A stretch of 64,000 nucleotides of DNA from Pyricularia pennisetigena. Its lineage: Eukaryota > Ascomycota > Sordariomycetes > Magnaporthales > Pyriculariaceae. The stretch lies in NCBI RefSeq assembly GCF_004337985.1, contig NC_043743.1, positions 1,569,882-1,633,881 of the forward strand. Direction: 5' to 3'. Within the stretch, counting starts at the first letter, position 1. Each line of letters starts with the position of its first letter. Below the pieces are notes generated by a model that searched no databases, was not told the DNA's origin, and saw only the letters and a program-made list of their open reading frames with translations. The translations under genes were made by a program, and so were the position numbers. Shown here in pieces: positions 22,850 through 34,634 of the stretch.

Positions 22850-24309
22850 ATGATCTTCTCATATCTCAGCATCCTGGCGGCAGCTGGCGTTGCGCTGGCT
22901 GTCACACCGCAGGGCTTTTCTCCCGGCGTCCAGGCACCTCTCTTTGTCCTGTACTCGGACAGCGTCGCCGCCCTCAACGGTGCCACCATGTCAAAGATGA
23001 CGACGGCAAAGGAGCCTTTTGTCGGTACGGAAAACAAGTTGACGGGCAAGTCGTACGCCATCATCATGGTCGACATGGACATCCCAACGTCGCAGCCGCC
23101 CAAGACCAGGACCCTGCTGCACTGGATGCAGACCGACCTCGTGCCCGTTGACAAGCCCGTCACCGTCAACACGACAGCGGGAACGGCGACGGTCTATCCG
23201 GTATCGAATCTCAAGCGTGTGATCGCAGCGGCTCCCTACATTGGACCGGACCCGCCAGCCCGCGTGCCACTCAACCACAGGTACACTCAGGTCTTGGTCG
23301 ACACCAGCAACGTCGGCCAGGAACAGATGCGGATCCTATCAAAGGCCGCAACGAAGCGAGAGGACTTTAACGTTGCCGAGGTCCTCTCGGCCGCCAATAT
23401 ACCCACCGATAAGATCGTTGCCGGTAACTTCTTCCAGGTAAGATAGCTTGCTTGCATGGGCTGGGGTTGCCTCGGGCTGTCGTGGGGATTATCGGACCGG
23501 AACTGGCTGCCGATAACACAACCAGGAACAATCCCGATTACTGACTCTCTGGTGGTTTATAGGTTACGAACCCCGGACCAGCACAGACCGATAACTACCC
23601 CAGCACCCCGAAGCCGGGATCTTGTCCGTCGGCGCCGCCGCCATCAAATGGAACCAAGCCTATGCCGCCGCCAGCTGTCCCGGCCCCCGTGCCTGGCATA
23701 AGGCCCAACGCCACCAGAACCAACACCACAATGCCCAGGCCCGCACCCATCAATGGGACTAGCCCGGCGATGCCAAGACCGGCGCCGGGCAACGGAACCA
23801 ACCCCGCGACGCCCAAGCAGCCTGCACCCGGAAACGGCACTAACCCGGCGATGCCCAAGCAGCCTGCACCCGGCAATGGCACTAACCCGGCGATGCCCAA
23901 GCAGCCTGCACCCGGAAACGGCACTAACCCGGCGACGCCCAAGCAGCCTGCACCCGGCAATGGCACCAACCCCGCGATGCCCAAGCAGCCTGCACCCGGA
24001 AACGGCACTAACCCGGCGACGCCCAAGCAGCCTGCACCTGGCAACGGCACCAACCCGGCGATGCCCAAGCCTGCGCCCGGCAACACCACTAGCCCAATGC
24101 CCAAACCCGGACCCGGCGGCCCGGGCATGCCCAAGTCACCAGGTACCAACGGCACTAAGCCCTTGCCGGGCCTGGGAAGCAACGGCACGATGCCCAAGCC
24201 TGGCATGAGCCCAGTACCTGGCATCCCGCCGGTGAACGCCAAGGCGAGCTCACTAAGCGCGGCCGCTTCGATTCTGCTGGCCTCGGTGGCTTTCTGCATC
24301 TTGTTGTAA
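22850..24309 (+). CDS. Secreted, GPI-anchored PEBP-family protein with sequon repeats
   Basis: Exons 22850-23437 and 23563-24309, with intron 23438-23562, give 444 residues. An N-terminal signal peptide (MIFSYLSILAAAGVALAV) is followed by a phosphatidylethanolamine-binding-protein domain to about residue 195. Visible PEBP pieces are IIMVDMDIP (equivalent of DPDAP), TLLHWMQTDL and PPARVPLNHRYTQVL (the G-x-HRY region). A Pro/Thr/Asn-rich stalk follows, with 14-residue repeats (KQPAPGNGTNPAMP), each carrying an N-G-T glycosylation sequon. The C terminus, ASSLSAAASILLASVAFCILL after a small-residue region, looks like a GPI-attachment signal. The protein is therefore probably at the plasma membrane or cell wall. 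PEBP proteins bind lipids or inhibit proteases; which applies here cannot be told. Confidence 0.85.
23773..24100 (+). repeat. 42-bp tandem repeat in coding sequence
   Basis: Six full 42-bp units at 23815-23856, 23857-23898, 23899-23940, 23941-23982, 23983-24024 and 24025-24066. They are flanked by a diverged unit at 23773-23814 and a shortened one from 24067. Units alternate between PAMP and PATP endings and differ mostly at silent sites, as expected from unequal exchange. Confidence 0.92.
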
Positions 24310-25715
24310 ATGGTTGTAATCTACATTTCGAAACTGAACATTCCTTTAAGTGAGTAATAGTAGCAGCGAGGCAAAGTGTTTTCTTTTGTATCATATACCG
24401 CAGGATTCTTCGAGTCTTCCGGTATGCCGAACCGTCACCCGTTTTGTTCGAAATTAGAACAAGGGCAGAGAGAAACGTCGGCGGAATGAAACAGGGTCAT
24501 CGGTCACCGTATTGTATTCAGTAGTGCTATATAGCTAGCCAGACGATCATCATGATTGTTCGCATGTTGTTAATATACCAGGATTTGTATTTTTGAGTAG
24601 GACAGGCAAAGCAAGTAGGAAGATCGAAATTATTTCCGATCGTGATCAATTCCATACACCTGGATTGTGAAGTATCGGTACATGTTGCATCGTCCCGTAC
24701 CACGGAACAAAACGCCCCAGGTTTCTGACTTGGTGACCCCACCCGACTCTGCTGGTTGGCTGGTTGATCATGATTAATACTGTGACTTGCGTAATCGGGC
24801 CCGCATGGCTTTGTGGCTGATTGCTCGCATTGTCGTTAACAACTGTACTGTAACAACAACCTTCCCCCAAAGGCCCGGACCGACGCCACACACACGCTGT
24901 CGCTAAAGCATGCGGCTCAAGCTCGGGTGGCTTTTGCAAGGTTAACAAAAGGAAGGCAGGAACGGGTCCAGGTTGCCAGGGTTTTTCTAAATGGGGAGCG
25001 GAGCCATGATGACGACGACTCCTGCCCCAAGCTCTTTTTTCCCCCCAAATGTCTGGGCTGCGTCAGCCAACAAGAAAATCCAATGCCAGTCACAACGATA
25101 CGATGATAAAGGGGTTCATAGTGGGCTGCAGCCACAAGAAACTTCCAAGAAAAGAAAAAACATTGCGATTTTCCATTGCTGCTGGGTGGAGGCTCCTTTT
25201 TTGGGGGGCGCTTAATTACTGAACAAACACCAAAGGAAAAACATCTGACTGCCCAGAAACGCCCAGGCCGGCGCCAGCGAAGCCTTGCTTCCATCCCCAC
25301 ATAAGCGTGTGTAAAGCTAGAACTCAGGACTGTACTATTGGGGAATTTAGTTTCTCTTTCCTCTTTTTTTTTTTTTTTCTCTCTCCCAATTTTCCTGTTT
25401 CTGAGGTCATTCGATTGTTCTGTTTCGCACCTGACTGACGTCTCTTGCATGTCATCTAACTGCAGCAGATTTTTCGATCTTTTCTTTTTTTTAAACTATT
25501 ATTTTTTTCTAATCTAGCTCAAAAAAGCGTTTATTCCTGCAATACATACATCTTTATTTAACTTGATATCGATTGCCTGTGGCATTTATCCGCCTGACCT
25601 TGGACCTTGCCTTACCTTCACTCACCTTGCCCTTCCAATTAAACCTCTCATTACATCGGTTTCCCCCGCATCGTCAACGGGCCACCACACCCCCCAAAAA
25701 TAAAAGCTATTCTTA
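24310..25715. other. Intergenic; 5' region of the anoctamin gene
   Basis: No gene recognised. The last 350 nt are strongly T/C-rich, with a T run at about 25364-25378, typical of a fungal leader or core promoter. Confidence 0.55.
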
Positions 25716-28214
25716 ATGGGTTGGGAACCCCCCAAGCTCCAATTCGACGACCAAGATGAAGTCTTCCCCCCTCCTCCGGATTGGAAACCTCGTCGCATCG
25801 ATGAGGATGCAATAACATACCGTGATAAATATGTCGTGGTGTACGATTACAGTGAAATTGGTGCGTCAATCCGTTTTCTCCAGCTATTCTTGTTTTTTTT
25901 TTCTCCCCTCTTGTGACTTGGTACAAAGTTTAGGTGGCGCGTCATAGCTTGTGCTAGTACTGTAACTGATAACGAGCCCTTTTGCTCCCCTACGTTTAAT
26001 TTTAGACCAGGAAAAAGCTATTCAGGAGCTCGGCGAGCTCGTCCGCGACCTCGATTCTGTTGGTCTGCACACCGAAGTTCGCGCAGGTCACGAGCAGACC
26101 CTGCTTATATTCGTCAAAGCTCCGAGGGAGGTCCTCGGGAACTATGTCTACAAGTCAAGGTGCGTGCTACACTGGCAAAACCAATAACGGTATGCTCGTC
26201 ACCGAGCTAGATTGCTGATCGATTCCAAACAATTCAAATATGCAGGGTGAAAGACTGGCTCTATGGAGTTTCTAGCGAGCGCCCGGAGGTCGGGGTCAAG
26301 AACCAGATCGTCGACGGCGCCTTCGAGGCCGAGGACCTGCTGTCCATGTACCATCTGGTCAGCTGGAGCAAGAGTCTAGGCGGCGCCGGAATCACGCCAG
26401 GTCTCGGAAAATGGGAGAGAGTAAAGTCGATATTCCCTCTACACAACGAAAGGGTTAACCAGGGGCTGCTCATCGACCTGAGCAAGCGCATATTCCTGAC
26501 CAGGACCGACCTGGACCGCATTCGAAACCTGTTCGGCGCCAAGGTGGCTATGTATTTTGCCTTCCTGCAGACGTACATTGTCTTTCTCTTCTTCCCCGCC
26601 GTCACCGGCTTCCTGGCCTGGGCGGTGCTGCCCAAGTACTCCCTGGGCTTTGCCCTGCTCATCGAGCTCTGGTGCATTACTTTCCTCGAGTACTGGAAGC
26701 TGCAAGAGGTAGATCTCGGCATCAGATGGACCGTCAGGGGTACCGGCGAACTCAAGGTCAACCGGCCAAAGTTCCAGCCTGACAAGATCACCCGGGACAA
26801 GACCGGTGAGCTGGTGCACCACTATGCAAAGTGGAAACAGGTCGTGTGGCAGATTCCGCAGATACCTTTCTTCATTGCATCACTGGTCAGCTTGGGAGGC
26901 ATCATCGTTTTGGTGTTTGCCCTCGAGGTCCTGATATCGGAAGCGTACGAGGGCCCGTACAAATACTATCTGGTAAGTCTTGCATAGCGAATAACTTCAC
27001 AGGAAACGAGCCTGTCTGGCTGACGAACCCACTAGGAATATCTCCCTACCGTCCTCCTTGCTGTCCTCTTGCCCCGTATTTCGGGCTTTCTAGAGGGCGT
27101 CACGACAACTCTGACTGATTGGGAGAATCACAGAACTGCAGACACGTACGAAATGTCCCAGACGCAGAAGCTCTTTGTGCTCAACTTTATCATCAGCTAT
27201 CTGCCCATTTTCCTGGTTGCTTTCGTATATGTACCTTTCGGGGACGTCATTGTGCCCCAGCTCGAGGCCTTGGTTCACCGCTTCGTTTCAGCCAGCCACC
27301 TGACGTCGGCTTTCCGTTCGGACCCGGATAAGCTTCGTAACGAGGTCATCGCGCTCACCGTGACTGGCCAAATCACTGGCGCGGGCGAGGAGCTCATCCT
27401 GCCATACATCATGCACAAGGGACGCAGCTGGTACCGAGACTGGCGGTCTGCGCGCATGTCGCGGACCAAGACGATCGACTTCAAAGCCGTCATGGCGGAC
27501 GACCCAGCCGAGACGGACTTTTTGCGCCGGGCGCGCAATGAGGCCGACCTCGAAACCTATGACGTGCAGGCCGACTACCTCGAGATGATACTGCAGTTTG
27601 GGTACCTGGCCTTGTTCTCGCCCGTGTGGCCCCTGGTCCCCATCGGATTCCTGGTCAACAACTGGTTCGAGCTGCGTTCCGACTTTATCAAGATCTGCCA
27701 CGGTTCGCAGCGACCCGACCCGGTCCGCGCCGACTCGATCGGGCCCTGGATCGAAAGTCTCGAGTTCCTCACCTGGGCCGGCAGCATCTCGACGGCGGCC
27801 ATCGTGCACATTTTTGGCGATCGCGACACCTGGGGCGGCCACCTGCTCCACCGAGGCGAGTGGTGGTCGCTGCCGCTAACGGTGTTTGTGAGCGAGCACG
27901 TCTACCTGCTCTCGCGGGCCGTGGTGCGCAACGTGCTGAACCGCATCGGGTCGGAGCAGATTCGCCGTGAGCGGCGGGAGCGCTATGTCATGCGCAAGCA
28001 GTTCCTCGCCGAGCTCGAGGCAAACAATAAGGCCGCCACGGGTCTCGACGTCAAGGAGCGCGAGCGCCGCAAGTCGGTGCGTGTCACCGGCGCCGACCTC
28101 TTCTGGACCAAGCAAGTCGACGCCGAGCTCAGCTTTGAGGCTGGTGCAAACATCATACGGACGCTCAAGGCGGATGCCGAGCGCCCCTCGGACTTCGAGG
28201 TCAAGGAGGAGTGA
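25716..28214 (+). CDS. Anoctamin (TMEM16/Ist2-like) membrane protein, probable lipid scramblase
   Basis: Four exons, 25716-25860, 26006-26159, 26246-26972 and 27036-28214, give 734 residues, close to the fungal TMEM16 proteins of known structure. The N-terminal cytosolic domain (YVVVYDYSEIDQEKAIQELG across intron 1) precedes about ten hydrophobic segments. The calcium-site region is visible: GAGEEL in the sixth helix (E460/E461), DYLEM (D522, E525) in the seventh and NNWFELRSD (E554, D558) in the eighth. The Asn usual in helix six of Nectria TMEM16 is not evident. Fungal homologues scramble phospholipids in a Ca2+-dependent way, and yeast Ist2 tethers ER to plasma membrane. This protein lacks the long basic C-terminal extension of Ist2. 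The tail has a charged helix (RRERRERYVMRKQFLAELEA). Confidence 0.92.
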
Positions 28215-28811
28215 CTAATGGTCTGGCCGAAGCCGAAGTAGTGAGATGGCTATACCAACTCTAGTATAGAATGAGAAAAAGAGAGACGAGGAGAAAGAAT
28301 GGATACAGTATCCAGAATACTGATGTGTATGGTGCAGCAGATGGCACTGGGTTAAACGGGATATAACCACCGGACTTGAACGATTTTATTTGTTTGTTTC
28401 TTTTCCTTTCTTTAAATCTTTCCTTGAGTTATAATAAGACCTAATTGTACTATTATTGTCGATAGCATACTTGAGGCTCCGATTTTTAAGGTGACATGGC
28501 GCCAAGCTTCAGTACACAAAGTAAAAAAAAAAAAAAAAGAAAGGAAAAATGATACAATATTTTGCAGCACTGATCAAAGTCAATCTTTTGTGACGGTTAG
28601 TAGACAAATAAACCTTGAATAAAATATAAGACGAAAGGTCATGATGATTTTCCATAGTATGATCCAACGTAACACATATGCCCAAACATATATCGCCTCA
28701 CATTAATGAGGGGAAAGGAAATTAAAGAGGAAGAAAAAGAAAACATAATACACAAAGCACCAGTTTGAATAATATACATTTTTCTCATCATCATCATACT
28801 TGATTCCAACA
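28215..28811. other. AT-rich intergenic between converging genes
   Basis: 3' flanks of the anoctamin (+) and aldehyde dehydrogenase (-) genes. It contains AATAAAAT-type signals (near 28618) and a 15-nt A run near 28523. No gene. Confidence 0.65.
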
Positions 28812-30389
28812 TCACCAGCCAGCCTGCAAATACCTAGCACCGACGGCCGCCACGACGCCGCCCACACCCAAGGCGACGGCATACCAGAGGCCGCCGCGGC
28901 GGGCGACGCGGCGCTGATCCTCCATGGTCTCGCCCTTTTTGAAGCCCAGCGAGTTCTTGACGAGCAGCTTGGCGGCGTGGTCCATGGTGTAAGGCGGGTA
29001 GGTGAAGGCGACGAGGCTGTCGAGCCAGGACGGGGTCTGGACGACGGGGCGGCGGTGCACGAAGCTGTCGACGCCGTGGCGGCCGTGGTAGGCGCCGTAG
29101 CCCGAGTCGCCGACGCCGCCAAACGGCGCGTCCTCGAAGACGACGTGCACCATGACGTTGTTGACCGTCACGCCGCCCGAGAGGGTGCGGTCGAGCACGC
29201 GCTCGACAAAGGCGTCGTCGCGCGCGAAGATGTACAGCGCCAGCGGCGACGGGCCGTCGCCGATGGCCCGGATGGCCTCGTCGGGCGTCGCCGTGATGAC
29301 GGGCAGGATGGGGCCGAACAGCTCCTCGGACATGAGCGGGTCCGCCAGGGTGACGTCGCGGACGACCGTCGGCTGCACGTAGCGGGTCTCGGGGTCGCGC
29401 CGGCCGCCCTGCACGACCTTGCCCGAGGTGGCGTCGAGCAGGCGGCAGAGCCGGTCAAAGTTGCGCGCGTTGACGATGCGGCACAGGTGGTCCGCGGCCT
29501 CACCCTCGCTGAACTGGGCGCACCAGTACGAGACGCGCTCGACGAACTCGTCGGCCACTTCCGGGTCGACAAAGACGTGGTTGACCGAGAGGCAGACCTG
29601 GCCGGCGTTTTGGAACTTTGCGAGGGCGATGCGCCGCGCCGAATAGTCAATGTCGGCCGTCTTGTGCACGATGGCCGGGTCCTGACCGCCGAGCTCCAGC
29701 ACGACCGGCGTCAGGTGCTTGGCGGCGGCGGCGGCCACGATGCGGCCGACCTTGGTGGATCCCGTGAAGAAGATGTGGTTAAAGCGCTTCTCGAGCATGT
29801 GGCCCGTCTCGGCCGGCCCGCCCGTGACGACGCGGATGGCGCGTGGGTCTAGATATTTGGGCACGAGCTCCTGCAGAAGCCGCTCCGAGTGGACGCTCAG
29901 ATCCGACGGCTTGAGGAGCACACAGCAACCGGCGGCAATGGCCGAGACGACTGGCTGGAGCGTAAGCATCACTGGATAGTTCCAGGCGCCCATGATGAAG
30001 GCGACGCCAAGCGGCTCCTTGCGAATGCGCGCCTTGAAGAGCCTCGACCCCAGGGGAATCCCGGTGTTGATGGGCTGTGTGGACGTCCAGTCCTCGAGGT
30101 TCTTCAAATGCGAAATGATGTCGGATTTTACAGACCTGATGTCTGTACACAAACTTTCAAAGTGGTGCCGGTTGAGGTCTGCCTTCAGAGCGTCGAGTAT
30201 GCGATCCGTGTTTTCGTCCATCAACCACCACAGCTGCTTGAGCTGCCATCTTCGCCACGCCAAATCCTTGGTGATGCCAGTACGGAAAGTTGCATGCAGT
30301 GTCCTATGAGCATCGTCCACTTCGGCTGGGGTGGAATAAATTGTCTGGATTGGGGTGGTGCTGGCCACTGTAGTAGCCGTGGGTGTCAT
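28812..30389 (-). CDS. Class 3 aldehyde dehydrogenase, membrane-anchored (fatty aldehyde type)
   Basis: Intronless, 525 residues, minus strand from 30389. Family 3 signatures are all visible: AWNYPVMLTLQPVVSAIAAG (about 135-154), FFTGSTKVG (208-215), LELGG with general base E232, FQNAGQVCLS with nucleophile C266, EELFGP (355-360) and PFGGVGDSGYGAYHG (422-436). A C-terminal hydrophobic segment (about 499-518) ending shortly before the stop gives a tail anchor, as in mammalian FALDH and yeast Hfd1, which oxidise long-chain fatty aldehydes (sphingolipid breakdown, hexadecenal). The residue after LELGG is Gln236, where Lys is usual. An ER, lipid-droplet or mitochondrial outer membrane location is inferred. 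The large open frame on the opposite strand is a GC3 artefact. Confidence 0.92.
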   Translation of the reverse strand: MTPTATTVASTTPIQTIYSTPAEVDDAHRTLHATFRTGITKDLAWRRWQLKQLWWLMDENTDRILDALKADLNRHHFESLCTDIRSVKSDIISHLKNLEDWTSTQPINTGIPLGSRLFKARIRKEPLGVAFIMGAWNYPVMLTLQPVVSAIAAGCCVLLKPSDLSVHSERLLQELVPKYLDPRAIRVVTGGPAETGHMLEKRFNHIFFTGSTKVGRIVAAAAAKHLTPVVLELGGQDPAIVHKTADIDYSARRIALAKFQNAGQVCLSVNHVFVDPEVADEFVERVSYWCAQFSEGEAADHLCRIVNARNFDRLCRLLDATSGKVVQGGRRDPETRYVQPTVVRDVTLADPLMSEELFGPILPVITATPDEAIRAIGDGPSPLALYIFARDDAFVERVLDRTLSGGVTVNNVMVHVVFEDAPFGGVGDSGYGAYHGRHGVDSFVHRRPVVQTPSWLDSLVAFTYPPYTMDHAAKLLVKNSLGFKKGETMEDQRRVARRGGLWYAVALGVGGVVAAVGARYLQAGW

Positions 30390-31432
30390 GTTTCCCCTCC
30401 TTTTTTTTTTTTTTTTCTCTTTTCTTCCTTGTTTTGACCTTTGTTATCGCCTTTCTTGAAGATGCTGACGAATAGCGGCAAGATACGTCGGCGCAAAGGC
30501 AGTTGTTTTTAAAGAAAATACGACGTGTTAATCACACAGAGTGGGACGACAGCTCCGATAACAAAAAAAGAAAAAAAAAAGAGACCATCTCTCATAGCGG
30601 GTCAAGTCTGTATCAAAAGGGGGTGCCAAGTGTTGCATCAAAAACACAGCCAAAAGACGAAAGCTCCCGTTAATAATTACACTAGACTAATACCAGTAAC
30701 TTTGGTCCAGTCCGCCCGCGGGAACGACAACACCTATAATGCGGCAGCGGAATGCTTTTTTTTTTTTTATTATGCGAACAATTTGTTATGCTTTCGGGTA
30801 AACCTTGCTAAATCGGAATTTGTTTACGTATATAAACGTTTTTGGGGGTTGTTTTTATGTGATTTTAGCAACATATGGGCGGGCAATTACAGGTTTCCTT
30901 CCTCAGGACTCGAATTTAGGCGCCAATTGATTGAATCCCCGTAGATAGTAAAAACGAAAGCTCCCGCCAATGACTAATGCCTGTGATTTCGGTAAATATA
31001 GCCTGCAACACCAAGCATTCGAGGATTGTGTGTAGACTTTGGAGGCTAACGTCGTATGGAAGTTGTGCCTTTATCCCTGCACTTGGCCGAGGCTGTATGT
31101 ACTCAACAAATTTTTAATACAAAAGCTTTACAATATGGTCTGAATGTTCGGGGGGAAACAAAACCTAAGGTTTCACTACTCACCATCAGAAAACCTTGAG
31201 ATATTTATTTTGGGAGGCTCAGACATTCACAGTTGATGGTTCAACTGAACAGCTCATGTCAATCACCGTCAATGTGGCGTGTTGCTCCGTTTGTTACAGG
31301 ACGAGCAACCTACAACCACTAGGAGTTGACAAGGCAGACTTTGGTCGAGAAAGGGAAATAAATTCATTACAAGTCGCTAATCCAAACCCGATAAATGCTC
31401 CAAAATGCCAAATCATGAGACCGACGTCTTCA
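30390..31432. other. Intergenic, no gene recognised
   Basis: Upstream of the aldehyde dehydrogenase start (T run 30401-30416 just before the ATG on the complementary strand) and downstream of the lectin-like gene. AT-rich in the middle (30750-30850). Confidence 0.6.
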
Positions 31433-33419
31433 TCATCTACGGCCACCTATTTGGCCGATGTATTCAAACGAAAACGGATCCGCCTCGGTCCACTTCAGCG
31501 CGTGAATGGCTGGAGCCCCTCCACCTGACGCGAGCTCGACACCGTAGAGCCGTCTGTCTCGATCCAGTGCCAGAGCGGAAAACCTTAGTTGCGATGGCCC
31601 GCCGAGGAACCGCGCTCGGCGGTTGCGTGTCCAGGTCACTTGGTCCCACACGTGGCAGTAGAGAGTGCCGTCGGCGTCGTTCTGCAGCAACAGCATGCGT
31701 TTGGATTGCTTAAAAGGCGCGCTTGCCAGCTTGGGCGCGCTGATGTCTACACTGTTCTCCACAACTCGTTGTCCTGGGCAGACGAGGTTTCCATATCAGC
31801 ATGTTGGGCAACAAATGGATGGGTCAGGCTTCATGGGAAGACAAAGATATCGACATACCTGGCTCCCACTGTTGGTTTCTATTGAATTTGTATTCGGAAA
31901 GAGTCCCTTGGTTGTCATAATACATCCGTATCTCACTAGCCTCAACCCGAGACTCGGAAAACTCCGACATGGTCACCGCTGAGCGAGACAAGGTATCTGA
32001 TCCGAACGAAGTCAGTTTGGTCCAGTCGCTGGAGTTGAGCATCTTGATGGTCCTCTCCGTGTTTTGATACGTCACGTAAATATGATCGGTGCAGGTGGGT
32101 AACTGATCACAGCGATGCCATACGGCACCGATCTGCGTCGTCTTGCCCGCTTCTCTGCTGGGATCGTTCGGCTTGTTCGGTAGGTCCCCGCGCTCCCACT
32201 TCTGGTATCCGACGTCCGTAGTCCTGATCTCCTGGATCTGAAACGAGTCTCCGTCGACGTAATACAGGCGAACCTCAAAGTTGTACCATGGCGGTCCACT
32301 GACAACTGCGGCCAAAGGTGAGCCGCGCTTGACATTGATTGGTTTGCCAGCGTCTTCCAAGAACTTGGAAACATTGTAAGTCTTCCAAGACTGCTCGTCC
32401 TCTTGTACTGACAGCTGAATTCCCTGGTTGGTGTCCTGCGTAAAGACTCCATGTCTGACCTCTCCCGATGGCTGCGTCCAGTTGACAGCAGAAATATCCG
32501 AGTCTGATCGTAAGTTCAAGCCAGGGTTGATCGCGCCCTGATCAGCTACTGGGCTCTGCTGGCTAGCCCGTCGTTTGGCGTCACTGCTGAGTACGCCACC
32601 CACGACTGCCGCAATGACTATGATCGCCGCCACCACACAGCCGACTATTATCCAGAACAGCTTGGAAGGCAATCCGCATATCATCTCCCGCTTCCACCAC
32701 GGCTTCACGATTTGACCGCCTCCGGGGTAGGGATTGCCTTCCCTAGATAACTGTGAGCCGAATTGTGAATTCGAAGGCGCGTTGTACTGTGCTTGGTAGC
32801 AAGATTTGGAATATTCACCCGGCGGCGGGCCGTAGTATTCGTCGGGTTCGGGGAGGTGTGTGACAGGCTCAGTATGCGTCGATGCATGGTATGTAGATGG
32901 AGATGAGTACATGGGGAGGAATGGTGTTTTTGCCGAGTTGTTCGGGTCGTATTCTGCATTTGCAGACCAGTACTCGGCGTATGGATCGACGGTGCCCTTC
33001 CGACTGCTCGGTGCCAGACTTGGCGGTACCGTTGAGGGGACGACCGCAGAAGTTCCCATGACCGAAGGCGATGTCGTCGCGCTCCCGCCGGCCATGGTTC
33101 CTTCCGGCAGTACTTGTGGAAACGCCAGCCCGCTGACCTCGGCATACCTTTCGGGCTCGTCAACCGAGTATGGCGTGTTCTGGTGGGCGGTTTTGTTAAA
33201 CAGCATCTGATGTGTCCCGAGGAATTTGATGTTGAACTCATCCTCGGGTGGCGGTCTCCCTAGTGACGCCGGCGCCGCCGCCGACGAGGGGCCGGCGGCA
33301 GCTGGAGATGTTTCTGCTGGGAAGAAAGGGCCATGGTGATGAAAACCGTCCCGGTCGGCATCTGGAGTGTGGGTTGTTGGTGGCTGACGGCGCTCGCCCG
33401 AGCCGAATTGTTGTTCCAT
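31433..33419 (-). CDS. Membrane-anchored fucose-lectin-like beta-propeller protein
   Basis: Exons 33419-31859 and 31773-31433 on the minus strand, with intron 31774-31858 (GTATGT...CCAG), give 633 residues. The N-terminal 245 residues are Pro/Ser/Tyr-rich and disordered. A basic patch (KPWWKRE) and one transmembrane helix at about 253-277 (LFWIIVGCVVAAIIVIAAVV) follow. The C-terminal 350 residues contain repeating beta-blade-like units (VRLYYVDGDSFQIQEI, IRMYYDNQGTLSEYKFN, MLLLQNDADGTLYCHVWD) resembling the fungal fucose-specific lectin (AAL-type) fold. Type II topology would place the propeller outside the cell or in the lumen. The junction (QQWEPG|QRVVENSVDI) joins two blades in frame. Sugar binding is inferred; key residues cannot be verified by eye. 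Confidence 0.8.
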
Positions 33420-34634
33420 TACTACGCACCGGGCGCGGACGGCGCGCCCGTCAAACTCGCGGCTGCGCTAGTACAACCTGGACACTGCAGCACGCACCCT
33501 TTCGCAGAAAAATCCTGCTTTCGGCTGCCTGCCCCTTTGCAGGCTATGAATGCATCTGGGAGGGTCGTATGGATAATTTCGATAATCTCGACGACAGTAT
33601 TCAACAAATGAATTCGCTATCGCATCGATTGACCTGATAGATTTGCTGTCGTCCACCGCCGAAACCCAACTTGGCGTTTCCAGAGTTCCAGGTGCTTGCT
33701 CCAGCTACTTTGCACACAAAGAAGAGAGAGCCGGACTCCATGTCAGCAGGGAGGCAATGTGCCTGCCCCGGAAACTGGGGGGGGGGAGCATTGGCGCTGG
33801 GCTCAGAAAGCTGCTCCCGTACAACCACGACAAAGTGAGATTGGCGTGGATGCGACGGCCCACAGCTTGGGGGCGAGGTCGCTTCTGCAACCAGTCATAT
33901 GGACCGCCGAGGCAGGGCAGTGTGGCTCCTAACGAGCGAGTCTTGGTAGGATTTGATGGTCGCCTGGGTCTGGTCGTGCTAGTCTCCACTGTAAGGATTC
34001 TGTGGCACCTTGGTGCTCGCAACGCGGCCCGCTCCCCTCCATCATTGACTTTATGCATTGCGCCCGAAAAGGTTCATGAATGCAGGAGTGTTAACGTGGA
34101 TAAAGCTAACCTTTTCTTAACTAGCATAAAGGTTTAACTTTATTAAGATAACCAAACAGTCGAGAAAAAAGACACCTACATTTAAAATCGAACATTATAT
34201 CTAGATGATGGGGGTTCATGCTATCTCAAGAGTCAAGACATTTTAGACCGATACTATAAATAGCCAAAGCCCTTAGCAGCGGCCCGATGTATCTCAATCT
34301 GCCAGCCTTACCGGCATAAACCACAAATTTCTGCTGTACCTGCAGACCGATAATTCTGAACACCTCAAAAGATTTGAGCATTTGGAAGCAATCATCATAG
34401 ACAACAAGTAGCCCTAGAAGCGATCCGGCATTCGTAGTGTTTTAGCTTGCGCCATCCTGCCCCTTGTGGTACAGTTGCAGAACTGCAGCTGGAGCTAGGG
34501 GGTCCAGTCAACTTCAATTGGTTGCACCTATGCTGTACCCTAACCCGCGCCAGACCATTACTGAACTCTTCGGTCAAGGAAGGTAAGCTGGTAAGCAGCC
34601 CGTTCCGGATGCCATCCCACCCTTCTCATTTGCA
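33420..34634. other. Intergenic between the lectin-like gene (-) and tRNA-Gly (+)
   Basis: Upstream region of the lectin-like gene. The open frame 33643-34137 shows no family resemblance. AT-rich from about 34080 to 34330. Confidence 0.55.

Noticed and set aside
23595..24299. 234-codon minus-strand open frame across the PEBP repeat region
   Set aside because: Produced by the 42-bp repeat (divisible by three), which keeps several frames open. The plus-strand frame has the signal peptide, PEBP domain, sequons and GPI signal.
28800..29852. 350-codon open frame on the + strand opposite the aldehyde dehydrogenase
   Set aside because: It mirrors the GC-rich third positions of a gene whose catalytic motifs are all on the minus strand, and its translation is low-complexity Asp/Val/Ala/Arg without any family resemblance.
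33643..34137. 164-codon plus-strand frame upstream of tRNA-Gly
   Set aside because: No domain, no splice-compatible continuation, and random-looking composition in the upstream region of the lectin-like gene.
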